Below are positions 26,538-39,744 of a stretch of 64,000 nucleotides of DNA, piece after piece. The position numbers and the translations under genes were made by a program. Numbering within the stretch: the stretch's first letter is position 1; every line of letters begins with the position of its first letter. Source of the stretch: Acanthaster planci (taxonomy: Eukaryota > Echinodermata > Asteroidea > Valvatida > Acanthasteridae); NCBI RefSeq assembly GCF_001949145.1, contig NW_019091437.1:857287-921286 (forward strand), in the 5' to 3' direction. The notes under the pieces were generated by a model that was not told the DNA's origin, did no database searches, and saw only the letters and a program-made list of their open reading frames with translations.

Positions 26538-29500
26538 ATGTTTTCAGCAAGTCAGAGCAGCACCATGTTTCAGCTCGCTAAGGCCGCAGTCGGCTCTCGC
26601 CCAGTCCAGCTCTACCTTTGCCGCATGACCTGTACATCCAGCCCAGCCAATGCGGCACAGGCCGGGGTGTGTCCGATGGCTAACAACCAAGACATGACGG
26701 AGGCCACAGCTGATGTGGCTTTGGCGTCAGCGCCACAACCGCGGACAGGGTCTGTCACCGGGCCCAACGCGCTATCGACGGCCAGACCATATGAGGAGGT
26801 GCCCGGTCCCAAAGGACTGCCGGTGTTGGGTACCCTGCTTGACTACACGAAACTCGGTTTGTAAACAAATATTTCTTTCATCTTTCAATTTAAGCGTCTC
26901 TGCAAAATAGAGCTTCCATCAGAGCCGATATCGTCGAGGAAAGACCAATGCACACAACCAACCAACCAACCAACCAACCAACCAACCAACCAACCAACCA
27001 ACCAACCAACCAACCAACCAACCAACCAACCAACCAACCAACCAACCAACCAACCAACCAACCCACCCATCAAACCACCCACCCACCCACCCACCATTGG
27101 TCACGTATAACTTTGTCAAAAGTAGAATGCACTGCATGCCTATGAATCTGCTATGTTTCCTTTCGCTCCATTCTGCATGTGTCGCTCTTCTCTTTCTGTG
27201 CAAGACTGTAATGCCTTCTGAGACATGCAAATGATGAGACTTGCCTTTACAGGGGACTATTCCTTGGAGAAGATGCACGAGGCCATTGTCGACCGCTTCA
27301 AGAAGTACGGGCCCATCTACAAGGAGAACATAGCAGGGGCGGAGGCTGTGCACATCCTGGATCCAAAGGATGTGGCGGATCTGTTCCGGAACGAGGGCAG
27401 GACGCCGCGCAGAATCATCATGGAACCGATGGCATTCTACCGGAAAATCCGCAAAAAGAACGCCGGTATTGCAAACCTGTAAGTGTTGGTGCAGGAGAGA
27501 TTGTGCTGCGCCTTGCCGCCCAGTGCGAGTGAAACTGTTAACCAATTATAGCAATAGGTCTGATATTGATGGGCATCTGAGTAAGAAACAAGTAGTGCCC
27601 ATACATAGCAACTTTCAACCTGATAGAGTATCCGCGTAAACTTACTCCACACTTATCACAAGCACTGCTGCTAAAGAATACAGGCGATTCTCAAGAGTGC
27701 GCCACCAAGAGTTTGCAACGCGTTGCCCAATCATAACGCGCGAAATTTGTCGACCCTTTCCAAACGCGCATTGGGTCGACAAATTTCGCGCACTGTGATT
27801 GGCCAACGCGCCTCAAACTCTTGGTGGCGCACTATTGTGAAACAGCTGTATTAAGTGGAGGCTGTGGGTCTTTCTACGAGGCTGAGTGTGGAAAACGCCT
27901 TCAATCGTGGACCTATAACAATGGGGGACAATAGGGTCCACGGTTGCCGAAGAGTCCACGGTTGGAAAGCGTGTACATAACATATGGGAGGTCTTCCGAA
28001 AAAGTTGAAGTATGAACAAAAGAGGAACAATAGGGAGTCCACGATTGAAGGCGTTTACACACTTGTGTGAGTTTGTGAAGTGTTTCCAGCCGAAAACAGA
28101 AAATCACTGACTGACTCCCAAATTAGATGGTTTTCTACACCTTTATCTGACTGCACATGACTGATATAAATCTTAGTCCTTCAATGTAGTGCCAGTAAAA
28201 CTGTTGCAGTGACCCATTCGACTGCTGCGTAGGAACACAGTTTGCTCGTAGGTATCTATGTATTTAGTGCGGTGTACATTTTCTTTCCATCAATCAAGGC
28301 AAGGTGAACAGTGGCGGAAGTGGAGGAGCGCACTTCAACACATCATGCTCAAGCCAAAGAGCGTTGCAGACTGGATCCCAAACATGGAGGCTTGCGCCAA
28401 CGACTTTATCGAAATGATGGCGGCCCGCCGAGACGACAAAGGCGAGGTACCAGACTACCTTGGCCAGATCCACAAGTGGGCTCTAGAATGTAGGTATCAC
28501 GTACAGTTCTACACGCTGTGAAGTGTCCTCCATAGAATGAGCAAGAATGTTCAATAGTTTGATGTAATTTGCTCCCTGTTTTGGACTCTTGTGAGCTCTC
28601 ATTTTCAAGCAAGAGCGGATAACAGAATACAAACTTTCAGACATCAATTCAATGGCTAACAATATCCCCGACGCATTTCCTCTTCCTGACAGCCTCTTTC
28701 TCCATCGTCTTCGGCAAGAGAATCGGGTGTCTTGACCCCAGCACAGACACTAACCCGGATGCAGCCAAGCTCATCTCCTCCACCAACGACTTCTTCACAG
28801 GTCTCTGTAATCTCACCTTTGGCTTCCCGCTCTACAAGTACGGCATCCGAACCAAGAAGTGGTCCAAATTCGCTAACGCCCAAGATCTCCTCTACAAGTG
28901 AGCCACTGTCCACAATCTTTATACACGTACATGTACATGTAGGTTGTACATGTACTCTACAGGGCGCACTTTGCAACCATCCAAAATGGGTCTCCCAAAA
29001 GGTCATTCGTTCCTCGTTCTCTTTAGTTTGTAAAAACACCAAAAATGTAATTCATGGCCCCACCAACACGAGACTCCCAAAAGGTCATTAGTTCCTCGTC
29101 TTCTTTAGTTGGTATTTCAGTTGGCCTGTACATAGGCCTAATGAATTGAAGTCTAAGAGTTTAACCCTCCTGGTTTTTACGTACACGTCTAAAGTTCCAA
29201 AAATTGACGAAGTTGTTTCTACAATCACCACGCAAGTGACCAAATGATAGGTTTCCCGGACAATACAAGTGATCAAATGATAGGTTTCCCGCACAGTTTT
29301 GAAAAATGGTTATTTGAATTTGTTATACTTACAACTGTTCATACATACAACTTCATTTTGGCGCTGATTTTAAAGAACGATGTATATCTTGATTTCATAT
29401 TCGCAATAACTCACGTTTCATTTCATTTCGCATCATTCACACAAGGGAACCTTTTGTACTTGATTAGGCTTTCGGTTTGACGTGTTCGTTGCTTGTCATT

Positions 29501-32500
29501 ATGAATATGCAATCCAATTCGCAGAAAATCGAATTTTCTGTTGTGACACAGGCTGAATTGGGACATTCTTTTTGCATTTGCTATAATTTGAATTCGCATC
29601 ATTGTGCACCCTATTTAATTTAACTTTACAGGCCTTTACAAATCATGATACAGCTTTGATTGGTTCTGTAGGCCTACTTTATATGGTAAAAAGGCGTTTA
29701 GAGTTGAAACAAATTTCTAAACACTTTTTGTACCCACTGCTTTTAACAGGTTTCACCCACGACACGTTTGGACATTTACACTGAAATGAGTCTAAGTACG
29801 GTATGTGTTTCACAGAGCTAAACACGTGCCATGGAAAAGCGCTTTGCAAGTTGAAACTCATTCATAAACCATGTCTCTGTGTACAATATCTTAACACGTA
29901 ATGTGTTAAACGTGTTAAAAATGGTTACAGTCTCGTGCAGAATGTATGTAAACTCTAACCGCTGTATTTACGGTGAATCATTAATGTGGTATTATATACA
30001 CAAAAGCCGATGTGAAATGTTGGTAAATGAAATGTTAGAATTATATAAATCTGGCCAAAATTTATTGATTCAGTAATTAATCAGTGCACTGTAGGCCTGT
30101 ATACTCGATCGTTAATGTGTTTGTTGTTATATTCCTCGCAATCATGTTACTTTTGTTGTCACATACGCCTATACGTGAATTCCAATACGTGACACGGCAC
30201 GCGTGAAGTAACACTGCGCAGGAAATTGACAACAAATTTTGCGAAATAGCGAGATTGTTGACGAATTAAAAGGAGTACAGAATTGTGGGTGTGCTTTCGA
30301 TTTCGACCTAAAATGAAATGTCAGCATAAATTCAGTGCACATTCAGGAAATCGTACGTCGAGGTTTTACGACTGAATGCACCTTCATGAAAAGAGATTCA
30401 TAATTAGTTACATAGGCCCTTTTCCAATACTCGACTTGGGCTCCGTCTCAGGCTTCGTTCCCAAACCAATCCCCTATCGTGGGCCTGAAGCGTTAAGATC
30501 AAATTGGATTAATGTAATTTCTGGCTCTCGTGCATCTTATTTGATGTTTCGTGGCACTGTTAGACTAATTACTGCGCTTACAGCTTCAAAGTCAGCTAGT
30601 TAAAAACAGGTGAAGCCTGAGACGGAGCCGAAGTTGAGTATTGGAAAACGGCCATAGATACAGGGATTTTGAAGGTTCATTCTGTTTCACACGAAAATGA
30701 AATGTTTCTTTAATAAATCAAGTACACGTCTTCTAAAATTGTCCGTGAAAACATATATATGATGTCCTACTATACTTCTATTCTCCATTTCACGAGCCAT
30801 CCACTTTGACTGTTTAATTAGCGTATACATGACGCTGAATGATTCCTTTCAATGTACTAATCAAAACATGTAGTACTTTGGTGGTTTACGTTACACCTGT
30901 CAGACTTGAAGTAGAAATCCCCTTTTTACATTTTGCCTTTGTTCAACTAGTCACTGTTTGTGAACATAAAACGTCACTCAACTCATGAATATTCTTTGAA
31001 CGTTGAAAAGAACTTGTAGCAACCACGGATTAGAACTTTTATTAATCATGGAATAAAACCTTTTAGGTGTGTTGCCGTTTGGGGAGAATATTTCAATGAC
31101 ACTTAATCAACGACCCACAAGTCACTTAACCGGAGATTTACTCAGCCACCGTATATACTAAATGGCAAGTTTTTTCCTGAAATAACAACTTTTAACATTG
31201 TAATGACAAATCCCAGGAGATGCCGTTACTGCGGTAGCACATCATGCGTGCACGTGTTTCATGCGTTCTGATATCAAGGCCAGAGTGCTTTTTGACTAAG
31301 GCCCAATACTGGCCCAAAAGACATTGAATGCACACGTACGCAGCCTGCGTGGTAACCTTACAATAACGGCTTCTCGCTGTGGTCGCTGGGTCAGTCCATA
31401 GGTTAAAACTTACATTTTAGTGGTGCTCTCCGCATTTAACTACATGTACATTTTCTTGGAATTCAACAGCACAGCAGTAAAGTACATTCACCAGTACATT
31501 GAGGAAATGAACAACCGTGACGCCACATCACCTGCAGACGGTCAAAAAGACATAGGAGATGAGCAAGCCACAGTTATAGATTATCTGTTGAGAAGGGGCA
31601 CCCTTGAGTTTGAAGATCTCTGCACCTTAACCAATGACTTGTTGTTAGCAGCCATAGACACGGTAAGAGAGCCTTGTTTGCTCTCTTTTACATCATAGCT
31701 TGTTGTTTTCGGAAAGCTTCCGATTGCAAAATACAATTTTTTTTCTATAAAGATTGTCGAGCTAGTTGGAAATTACAAGGTACAATTTCTGAAAAGGTGT
31801 GGTTGGACCTGTAGTTACAGTGTACATGTATATCGCTTTTGGTCTTCCTAAATAGTGGTTTTTTTCACGACTAATGGACCATGTAAAAATGTTGTGAAAG
31901 TTTTTCCTGAATATCAACCATGCTTTTATTTGGCTAATTGTTTTAATTCTACAGACGTCCAATCTCATGGCATTTTGCCTCTACTGTTTGGCGAAAAACC
32001 CAGAGGTTCAAGAACGACTTCACGAAGAGGTTAATAGAGTTCTTCCAGCCGGCACGCCAGCAACAGCAGAGGCGCTGCAAACTATACCGTACCTTAAAGC
32101 AGTTGTCAAGGAGACGACAAGGTAAAGGCGGGAATTCTCTTTGTTTCTGTCGCTGAGGACGACTAAGAATATTTCAATTTCCTCAATGGATGGGATGCCA
32201 GACCATTTGCAGCCCGTTTGAGGCTTGGCGGACATAATATTGGGGGCGCCATTTGGTTCTGTTAACTTTTTTTTGCTTGCTTCAAATTTACCCACTTCAA
32301 ATAGCGCCCTCCTTTGGTGTCCATCACCCTTCAAAAAGGCTAAAAAAGTTTAATCCCACTTAATTGCTGAATGATCATTAATCCCGAGTGGAGAAAGGCA
32401 CGCAAGGTAGATACAGTTGCTTGCCTGAGGACACAACTCACGGCCAGCAGCTGAATGTATACCCCTGTCCCACTGATTTGACTTCAAACCCTATCGAACC

Positions 32501-34910
32501 ATTTTCTCATGAATTTAAAAGTGTTAATGTTTACATGTTTGTTAGTGTTACATTCTAAAGTAACTCTAGTGTGTGGAGCATACGAGCGGTGTCTGTGCCG
32601 TGAGGGGGATTTGCATTAGAAGTGAATCATGACTTTGTCTCCCACACCAGTCGCTCTGGCGTCGCAGGCACCCTTGTGAACATGCTGGCAAGAAGGGTCG
32701 CAGTTTGCTTTCCAATTCAGCCTATTAAACGAGGGTTATATTTCTGTTCTTACACAGAGTTTTCCCGCCTGTAGATGGGACCAGCAGATACTCCAATGAT
32801 GATATCGCAGTAAGAGGATACAGAATACCCGCCAACGTAAGTTTTTTTAACTTCTTGCAAGGCCGTCCCGCCAATTCAAACGAACAGAGAAAACGAAAAA
32901 CATGCTAGCTGGCGACTGTTTTAAAGTGTTGGAGGCATATTTGTAACGCGCAAAGTACGACGAATGGTACAGCAAACAGATAAAAACCTTTGCGTTCATC
33001 AAAGGCAGATGTTTCTAACTCTTACAGTAACAAGGACTAAGAAAGTGCTAAGTTTGGAAGACTTTTTGACAAGAAAAACTTAAAACGATTTTAAGCGGCC
33101 ATCACGCTGCATTACAAATCATGTATCATGACTAATCATGACAATGGAGTAAGAATGGCATGTATGTGAAATCTTCGAAGATCATTTAAGTTTTTGCAAA
33201 TCTGCGACACTTGTTTCATTTTTTTTCGTTTTCAAAACAATAACGGCCATTTCATTCTCCGCCAATTGAGCTTATCGTGATTACAAATCAAGAGCTATGA
33301 AACCTTGCGTTGCAGACATTAGTACGGGTCCACTGCCTGTCTGGTCAGATGCCTCAGTACTTCAAAGAACACCACAAATTCAAACCGGAGCGCTGGATTC
33401 GAGGACACAAGGAGTTCGAGGACATTGACCCGTTCTTAGTGCTCCCGTTCGGCACGGGGTCCAGAATGTGTCTGGGACGCAGATTGGCGGAGCAGGAGGT
33501 GTACCTTCTGTTGGCAAGGGTAGGTTTATTATTTCATCATAACTCCATGTGTACAAGCCAGATTGTGATTTGCAAACCCAGCAAAATGATGCTGCGTTGT
33601 TCTTGAAGCGACTGAGTGGACGTTGACAATATGAAGAAATATTTATTTTATACTGACATCAATACCGCCCTCCCTTAAGTGCCTGTCTAAAACAAACCGA
33701 CGTCTGTATTCTAGTTCCCAGACCAAAAGATTCTATTTGTGGGAATTTTTAGATCCGGTAGCCCTCACGAACACGAAAATTTAAAAAACACTAAAAAATC
33801 CAAATTGTCCAAAATTTTCCAAACCTTTTTTCGTTCATTTTACAATGTACAACTAGCCATTTTCCATGTTTTTTATGCTTAGTAAACAGCTGCATTTAAA
33901 AAAATGTAGCTGCAGCAACTTTTTCTAAGACATCTGGTTCTGCAACTTTAGACACTTGTTGATTACAATATCATGAAAACTATTCGATATCCCTGCTCGG
34001 TTAAATGCATCCAAAAGTGTGGTTTGCAACATTCAAAATTACTATGCTTGCCTCGACAGCTGAGGGCGCTTTTGAGACATCTGGTTCTGCAACTTTAGAC
34101 ACTTGTTGATTACAATATCATGAAAACTATTCGATATCCCTGCTCGGTTAAATGCATCCAAAAGTGTGGTTTGCAACATTCAAAATTACTATGCTTGCCT
34201 CGACAGCTGAGGGCGCTTTTTCTGTGATTTTTTCCCTGGAGAGGCATAGTTCAGTGGATAGTTTATTCTGCTCAGTGTGTGCTCAGTGAAAACATTTTTT
34301 ATGAGAAAGGGTTGCTTGCTTGCTTATTGCTTTGAACTTTCACAACGATTCCCAACAGCAAAGAAAACTTTGGCCAAAATCTAAAAAAGCAGAATTTTTT
34401 GTGCACAGACCAATGAAGCATTGCGGTTTTCTTCCTGGGATGACATTACAGTTTGGCTCATGAACATGGAACTACACAGTAGCATATAAGCCAAAAGGGT
34501 AGTGAAATGCCCTTTAAAGTAATTACCATGGTAAAGAACTGGAAATGGGCTTAAGTGAGACACAAAGGTGCATTTTGGAAGTGTTCATAAAAACAATGCA
34601 TTGCAGCTACTCCCATTAAATGCAGCATGTTGATGACGCATGCTGATGACTTTTCATGACATTAACCTGGCATTAACCGATTTTTTTTAACCGACGCGTG
34701 GTTACGTGACTTGACATTAGAGACAAGAGCTGTTAGGGCGGTGACCCGGACCACCTCTGTTCGTTGACGGATTGCTTTCTCCCTTTGTGCAACAAACAGC
34801 TGGTTCAGAGATTCACCATCGAGTGGCACCATGAGGACCTGGACTACTTGTTTCGTCTTACTAACGTCCCAAGTCGACCACTAGAGCTGACCTTCAATGA
34901 TCGCGCATGA
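26538..34910 (+). CDS. Mitochondrial-clan cytochrome P450, gene A (9 exons, 564 aa)
   Basis: Coding exons: 26538-26856, 27253-27478, 28299-28489, 28693-28897, 31470-31662, 31955-32121, 32758-32836, 33316-33519, 34800-34910. They sum to 1695 nt with one frame and GT-AG introns. Residues 1 to about 80 are Ser/Arg/Ala-rich and look like a matrix-targeting leader. A PGP hinge is at 89-91. The I-helix reads AAIDTT with Asp377, Thr378 and Thr379. The K-helix ExxR is ETTR (431-434). PERW is at 484-487. The heme loop [15 protein letters not shown] has the axial Cys at 512. CxGRR is characteristic of mitochondrial P450s, which take electrons from adrenodoxin-type ferredoxin at the inner membrane. The C-terminal half recalls CYP27/CYP24 proteins (sterol and vitamin D hydroxylases), but the substrate cannot be told and no symbol is given. 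At 564 aa it is slightly long, owing to the leader. Introns 1 and 4 sit at different positions from those of genes B and C. Confidence 0.93.
26955..27094 (+). repeat. (ACCA)n microsatellite in gene A intron 1
   Basis: About 100 bp of pure ACCA tetranucleotide repeat degrades at the right into CCCA units. It lies between coding exons 1 and 2 of gene A. Being divisible into open frames on both strands, it creates spurious Trp-Leu-Val-Gly or Thr-Asn-Gln-Pro repeat proteins. Confidence 0.95.
27697..28067 (+). repeat. Inverted-repeat (MITE-like) element, copy 2, in gene A intron 2
   Basis: The left 136 bp (27697-27832) is a nearly perfect palindrome. GTGCGCCACCAAGAGTTTG at the left is answered by CAAACTCTTGGTGGCGCAC at the right, with AAATTTGTCGACCC words facing each other near the centre. 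The right part contains a second pair of inverted words: AACGCCTTCAATCGTGGAC near 27893 and its complement near 28037. The reverse complement of 2026-2360 matches it. No coding frame is present. The whole looks like a non-autonomous DNA element with nested inverted repeats. Confidence 0.85.
30411..30657. repeat. MITE with about 47 bp terminal inverted repeats, gene A intron 4
   Basis: The left arm (30411-30459) contains CCAATACTCGACTTGGGCT and CCGTCTCAGGCTTC. The right arm (30611-30657) is its reverse complement with a few mismatches (GAAGCCTGAGACGG, GAGTATTGG). About 150 bp of unrelated, AT-rich sequence separates the arms. The arms are far too long to be chance. No transposase is present, so the element is non-autonomous. 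It lies in the longest intron of gene A (28898-31469), where I see no other feature. Confidence 0.85.
33928..34220 (+). repeat. Exact 147 bp tandem duplication, gene A intron 8
   Basis: A 147 bp unit starting AGACATCTGGTTCTGCAACT and ending in GAGGGCGCTTTT occurs twice in a row (33928-34074 and 34075-34220). I see no internal differences. This indicates a very recent duplication, a polymorphic two-copy repeat, or an assembly artefact. Confidence 0.9.
34210..34610 (+). repeat. Diverged dispersed repeat in gene A intron 8 (related to 46930-47335)
   Basis: Starting at the GAGGGCGCT word, the segment resembles 46930-47335 in gene B intron 3 in the same order. Shared blocks are GAGGGCGCT, then a TCCCTGGAGAGG-like block, then ACATTACAGTTTGGCTC, then ACACAAAGGTGCATTTT and AAAACAAT. 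The two host introns are not equivalent, so this is shared repeat ancestry rather than shared intron ancestry. Boundaries are approximate. Confidence 0.55.
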
Positions 34911-35021
34911 GCTGTGAACCTGGATCTTATCGCAAGACATGCGTGGAAGAAGCAAAGTGAACCCCTTCGGAGGAATTCTGTATCGATTCACTCCATTTGC
35001 CAAAATAGTAACCCTTGTTTT

Positions 35022-35027
35022 AATAAA
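35022..35027 (+). terminator. Polyadenylation signal of gene A
   Basis: AATAAA lies 112 bp after the gene A stop codon, followed by AT-rich sequence. It is the first canonical hexamer downstream on this strand and is well placed for 3' end formation. Confidence 0.6.
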
Positions 35028-37264
35028 AAAAATAATTTAAATAACGTAAATAATATCATTGAAAGTTGAACCTGCAGCCTTTGGGCGCCTTGCCATATAC
35101 AGTGTATGCATTTTGGGTCTGCTCCGTATATGCACACCCATTTACTGTGTTTCACCCATGTATATTTAAGTTGACACACCACAGTTTACGTACACGCACC
35201 CCCCAAAGCGTAATGAAATAGTGTCCATGGAAAGGCACCTTTTACGAAACAGCCAATTCCATGTAGGCCTACCATAGCCAAAACTGAAAACATCTTCAAA
35301 ACTACAGTAACCTTTACAAATACGATGTTTTGAACTACTGTTCGCAACATAGTGTCAACATGAAGTTGTGACTACCAGTTGAAAGTTCGTATGTGTGTGT
35401 GTGTTTGTAAATAAAAAAAGCTTAACATTTTCGTTAAAACAAATACTGGCAAGTGTTGGTTTCGTATTGGTATTTTATTGTATAGACAGGCCATAAAACT
35501 ACCGAAAGATGTTCTATTTACAAGACGACGCGATGTGCTGTTATGACGTATTTTCAGCTTTCGTTCTTGACGATGGGCTTGTGCATTTTTCAGTACAAGA
35601 CCGGATCGGGAAAATGTACGTAAAATAGTAAAAAGTAACAGACAATCGGAAAGAAGCGGGTTGAATCTTGAGACCTATATCCCTTCCCATTTTCCTACTT
35701 ATTTACTCTAAACGTGTCCCACACATCATAAACCGATATTTTTCTCTAAGTTGTTGTTTCAATGTAAATACGAAAAACGAGAAATGCACCCTTTCGATAG
35801 TTGTTCCGGTGTATAAAAACGCAAAAAAACGAAAGTAGCCTAAAAAATGTTCTCTCTGTAAATTAGTGTAAATACAGCCCGTATGACAGAGGAGTATACC
35901 AGATATTTTTTATTAATCTGTATATACTATTATTTCAATATTCATTAAGGTATTCATCCAAGAGTGTGATAACAGGGAGTGTGGCGTTGCCTATAAGAAG
36001 AAGTCAGAAATTTATGTTCCGCATTTCATCTATGTAAATAATTCTCACATCGGTACATCGCATATAGGAACCGACGGATGCACTGATCTCTAATAGTCGA
36101 CTCGGGAGTTAGAAGCTAATGACATGCACCTGATAGAGGGCGCTACACAAAACAGGCATAAGTGACTGTACAATGTACACATTCATACCAGAAGATCCAC
36201 TCTCATCTAAATGTACTCCTATTTCAGTTTGTATTTTGATCACTGTGTTATCGGTTTCCATTTTCTGAATTTTTAAAGTGTGCATGACGGTACAGGATTT
36301 TCTTTTCTATTTTTGGCTGCCTATAACCAGTAAGTCAAGAATAGAGTGGGAATGATGCTGATACGGCGGTACATTGTGGTATAAGCAGACGACGCCAAGG
36401 TGTTTTATCATACTAGTGCGGAATAGTCATGTACTTGCGCGGAGAAAAGTTCGAACTCCATCATATTGGCTAATATTCAATCACACACATGTTACTGCTG
36501 ATCCAAAATACTTCTTTGCGAGCTGGTGAATGAAGGATCCGAATTCAAATAGCGTCGATTGGCCGTAGTGTTCTATCCAAGGTATCGAAGTAATATGCCA
36601 ACGATAACAGTCTTTGTGGCAAATACGACCAGTTTCCCCCATTCCACCTGCAAAGCCATTTTGGTGAAGTTGGGGCCTTTCTTCCTCTCCGTTTGGAAAG
36701 CTGCCGTGTATCAGTGGGCCATGGGTACAATTTTTTTTTTCTGTCGAACGCATTGACCTGAAAATCTCACACAATAAATCCAGTGTGACCGTCCATGGAA
36801 TAATGTCACGGAACTACCGGCTTGCCTGCGGAGGGAATGAAATCTGATTCCAAAGCCGCCTAACACAGACAGCCTGAGAGTTGTATCATGGTCCGCAGTG
36901 TTGAAACGAACCGTGACCCGCATTTTGATTCGGACCAGGGCTGGTCGCACGGGTGTCAAACAAGGTTTTTGTTTGGCCCAACAAAGTTCTTTTATAGTTT
37001 GCCAGATCGTTCAGTTGCATTGTCCATAGCAACTGGAGACCTTGAGCGAAACCTTCCCCTCTACTGCGCGCGCCGGGGACGAGGCTTAGTGCTTCTCAGC
37101 CATTGTTTGCACCTGGTGCTTTTGCCAAATAAGTAAACTTTTGTCGAAACAATATGTGTGCGTGCACCGTAAACGAGCATTTTCCGCTCCACACAACATC
37201 TGCAGTCCACTTGAATACGGGATAAACCCAATCTCGCTTTGCAGTGCACAAGGTATTGGTATAG

Positions 37265-37380
37265 CGGCTTTCGCGTGGCAGCCATCTTGCAGGGCAGTTC
37301 TTTTGTTCCACAGGGAAACTTCCTTTGTGCATACCCTTTTGAACAAAAGAACTGTCCTGTGAAATGGCTACCAGGCAAAG
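37265..37380. repeat. Imperfect foldback element
   Basis: Arms of about 42 bp face each other: AGTTCTTTTGTTC near 37295 against GAACAAAAGAACT near 37340 is perfect. The outer parts (GCAGCCATCTTGCAGG against CCTGTGAAATGGCTACC) have mismatches. The loop is about 32 bp. It is likely an old hairpin-type transposable element remnant. Confidence 0.65.
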
Positions 37381-39744
37381 CCTCTATTAAACCTCAACAG
37401 CCCTGAAAAAGGGAATTTGAGTTATTGCTCTCAACATGCCACACATCCAAGCAAGTGCCCAAGTAGTGGAAGGTGCATCGCCAGTGGATAAAAAATGTAT
37501 TTAATCTCGTCGCTCTAATATTACAAAATATACACAAAATATATTAAATTTAATCCTAGTTATACACGCTGCTTAAGTCGAACTACACTCGCATAAAAGT
37601 ACATGTCGTAACTTGGCAGTCCATTAAAAGTAACTTTTTTAACATGTAGAATGAAAATTGTAAGGTGTTTGTGTCTGTCATTTGATGTTGTGATGAGTCT
37701 TTTCTGCTACCGACTGTTATCACGTATCCGTGGCAGGTGGTTTCCACAGAGTGCTGGCTGGCCGTAGCCAAAGCATTAGGAGGCAGGCTTATTCTCAGTC
37801 ATTTCAGTGAATGTACATGGGTGTGTGTAGGGGGTGGAGTCATTCTATGGAGGGGCGGGCGGGATGGGTTGGCCATCGTATTCACTTTGGAGCTGATGAC
37901 ACAATGAGTTATGTAGGCCTAAAGGCCACAATCCTGCACTTAAGTTCGAGACGGGGGAGCTGGGGTGTGGGTGTCCCCCTGTTTTTGTGTTTGTTAGTTG
38001 GGGGGGGGGGTGGCGTATCACATGACAACCAGTACATGAAAAATACTGCGTATCATGGGACCATGATCCAAGCTCTAACATGAAACCAACACGCAAACAG
38101 AAGCTTCGCTATGTTCATGCATACCGAGCTAGCTTTCCCTCCTGCCTTCCTGACTCACCAGGCTGTTAGGGTCACGGTGCCGAAGCTGCAATGCTGGGGG
38201 AAGCTTTTACAACGAGCACAAGTGACGAAGTACATGTACATGTACAGTGTACATGTGCGTGTAGCTTCACCACTTGAGTGTAGTCTCCGCTCGATCCACT
38301 TCACGGCTTTGCAGCTCTCTGTACTTCCCATTAAGCCTCGAAGGCCTTTGCAAACGGCTGGCACCGGGCTTATGAAGAACTCAGCAGTATCAGTCTTGAA
38401 TTCAGACGCTAACAACGGGTGTTACTGATTGTAGATTGTGCTACGTTTACTTTAAATAAATACAAGGCAAAAGTTTAATTGAGCGACAGCTAGGGGGCTA
38501 AATAGTATGTATAACTCCATGATCAAGGTCACTGCAAAGACCGATGTAAGCAATTACGACAGTACACGTTTTGCCTGGTATCCATATAGAGCCAGAAAAT
38601 TGACCCCTGATGGCGCACTTCCGGAACCCTTGGAAAGGAAAATAACGTGCAAAGATTTTAGAATTTATAATATTTTTCTTTCAGTTAAATATTAGCTACT
38701 ATATCAATTTATAGTAACTGAAAAATCACATGACCTAAAAGGGAAGTATCCTGCAAAAAATTGACCCATCACTTCCGAAAATCTAAACTGCATGAAGAAC
38801 AGTGCAGTTCGCCAGTCTCGTACACAGTTGAATATTTACGGTTTGAAATTTTATGGTTATCAGTCGGTTATAAAACCGAAATTAAAACAGATATTTTAAA
38901 CAGTCTTATAATTTATAAGTAGTAAACCTAAAGCAATATTTTACTTCAATTACGAAAGATTCTAATCTTTATCTAACCTTTGCTGACAACAAGTGCATGA
39001 TGTCAACTCAACGGAATACGCAACGCATCAACCGCAAGTAGGTAAATCTTTGCAACGTTGTACAATCTCGTTTTCTTGTAAGCACGGGCAGTAAAAACAA
39101 ACGTGCATGAACATGGAGACCGAGGTACAATATCGCCGGAAGTGAAAGGTCGTTACGAAAATTCGTTTTTTACAGATCTCAATGTAACTTTTCCTAAATA
39201 TTACTTGAGGAAGACAAAGGTGAAATTCCAACAGGAGTGTTTCATGGGGTGGTTTCAGTAAGGAATTATTCTTTCGAAAATTATCGAACGTGATAGGACG
39301 GACCAACGTAAAATCCCCACAGGAGGACCGCGCGAGAGTTCTGGAAGCTCGGTGCGTGACCTTTTACTTTCAGGCTCTATTGCCTGTAAATTTACCATTA
39401 CACTGAACGTCCCCCGTGACCCGATCAATCATGTTACTTAGTCACAAAGTTTGAGCGCAGGTTCCATGCATGCTATCGATGCCGTGGTTTTTATATCGAC
39501 CCAATATGTACATTTATGCGCGCCGAATACCATTAAAGCTACGCCGAACTCTACTCACTGGCTTTTACCGCACGAAGAAAACATAGGGGCTGCAGCGGGC
39601 CAGTAACTCATATACATGTAGGTCCCAAATTGCCTGTGCAGACCGAATCACGACTTGTAGGCTGTCAAAGTCTCTGCGCGTTTTTCGTGGCACGTGGACT
39701 GGGTGGTTTGTCAAAAAGGTGGATGAAATCCAGGTGCAGGACTG

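Noticed and set aside
26919-27145. Open frames giving Trp-Leu-Val-Gly or Thr-Asn-Gln-Pro repeat proteins
   Set aside because: They are translations of the ACCA microsatellite in gene A intron 1. Open frames on both strands are an automatic result of the tetranucleotide repeat.
32020-32334. 104-codon minus-strand open frame over gene A exon 6
   Set aside because: It is antisense to a well-supported P450 exon and has no family resemblance.
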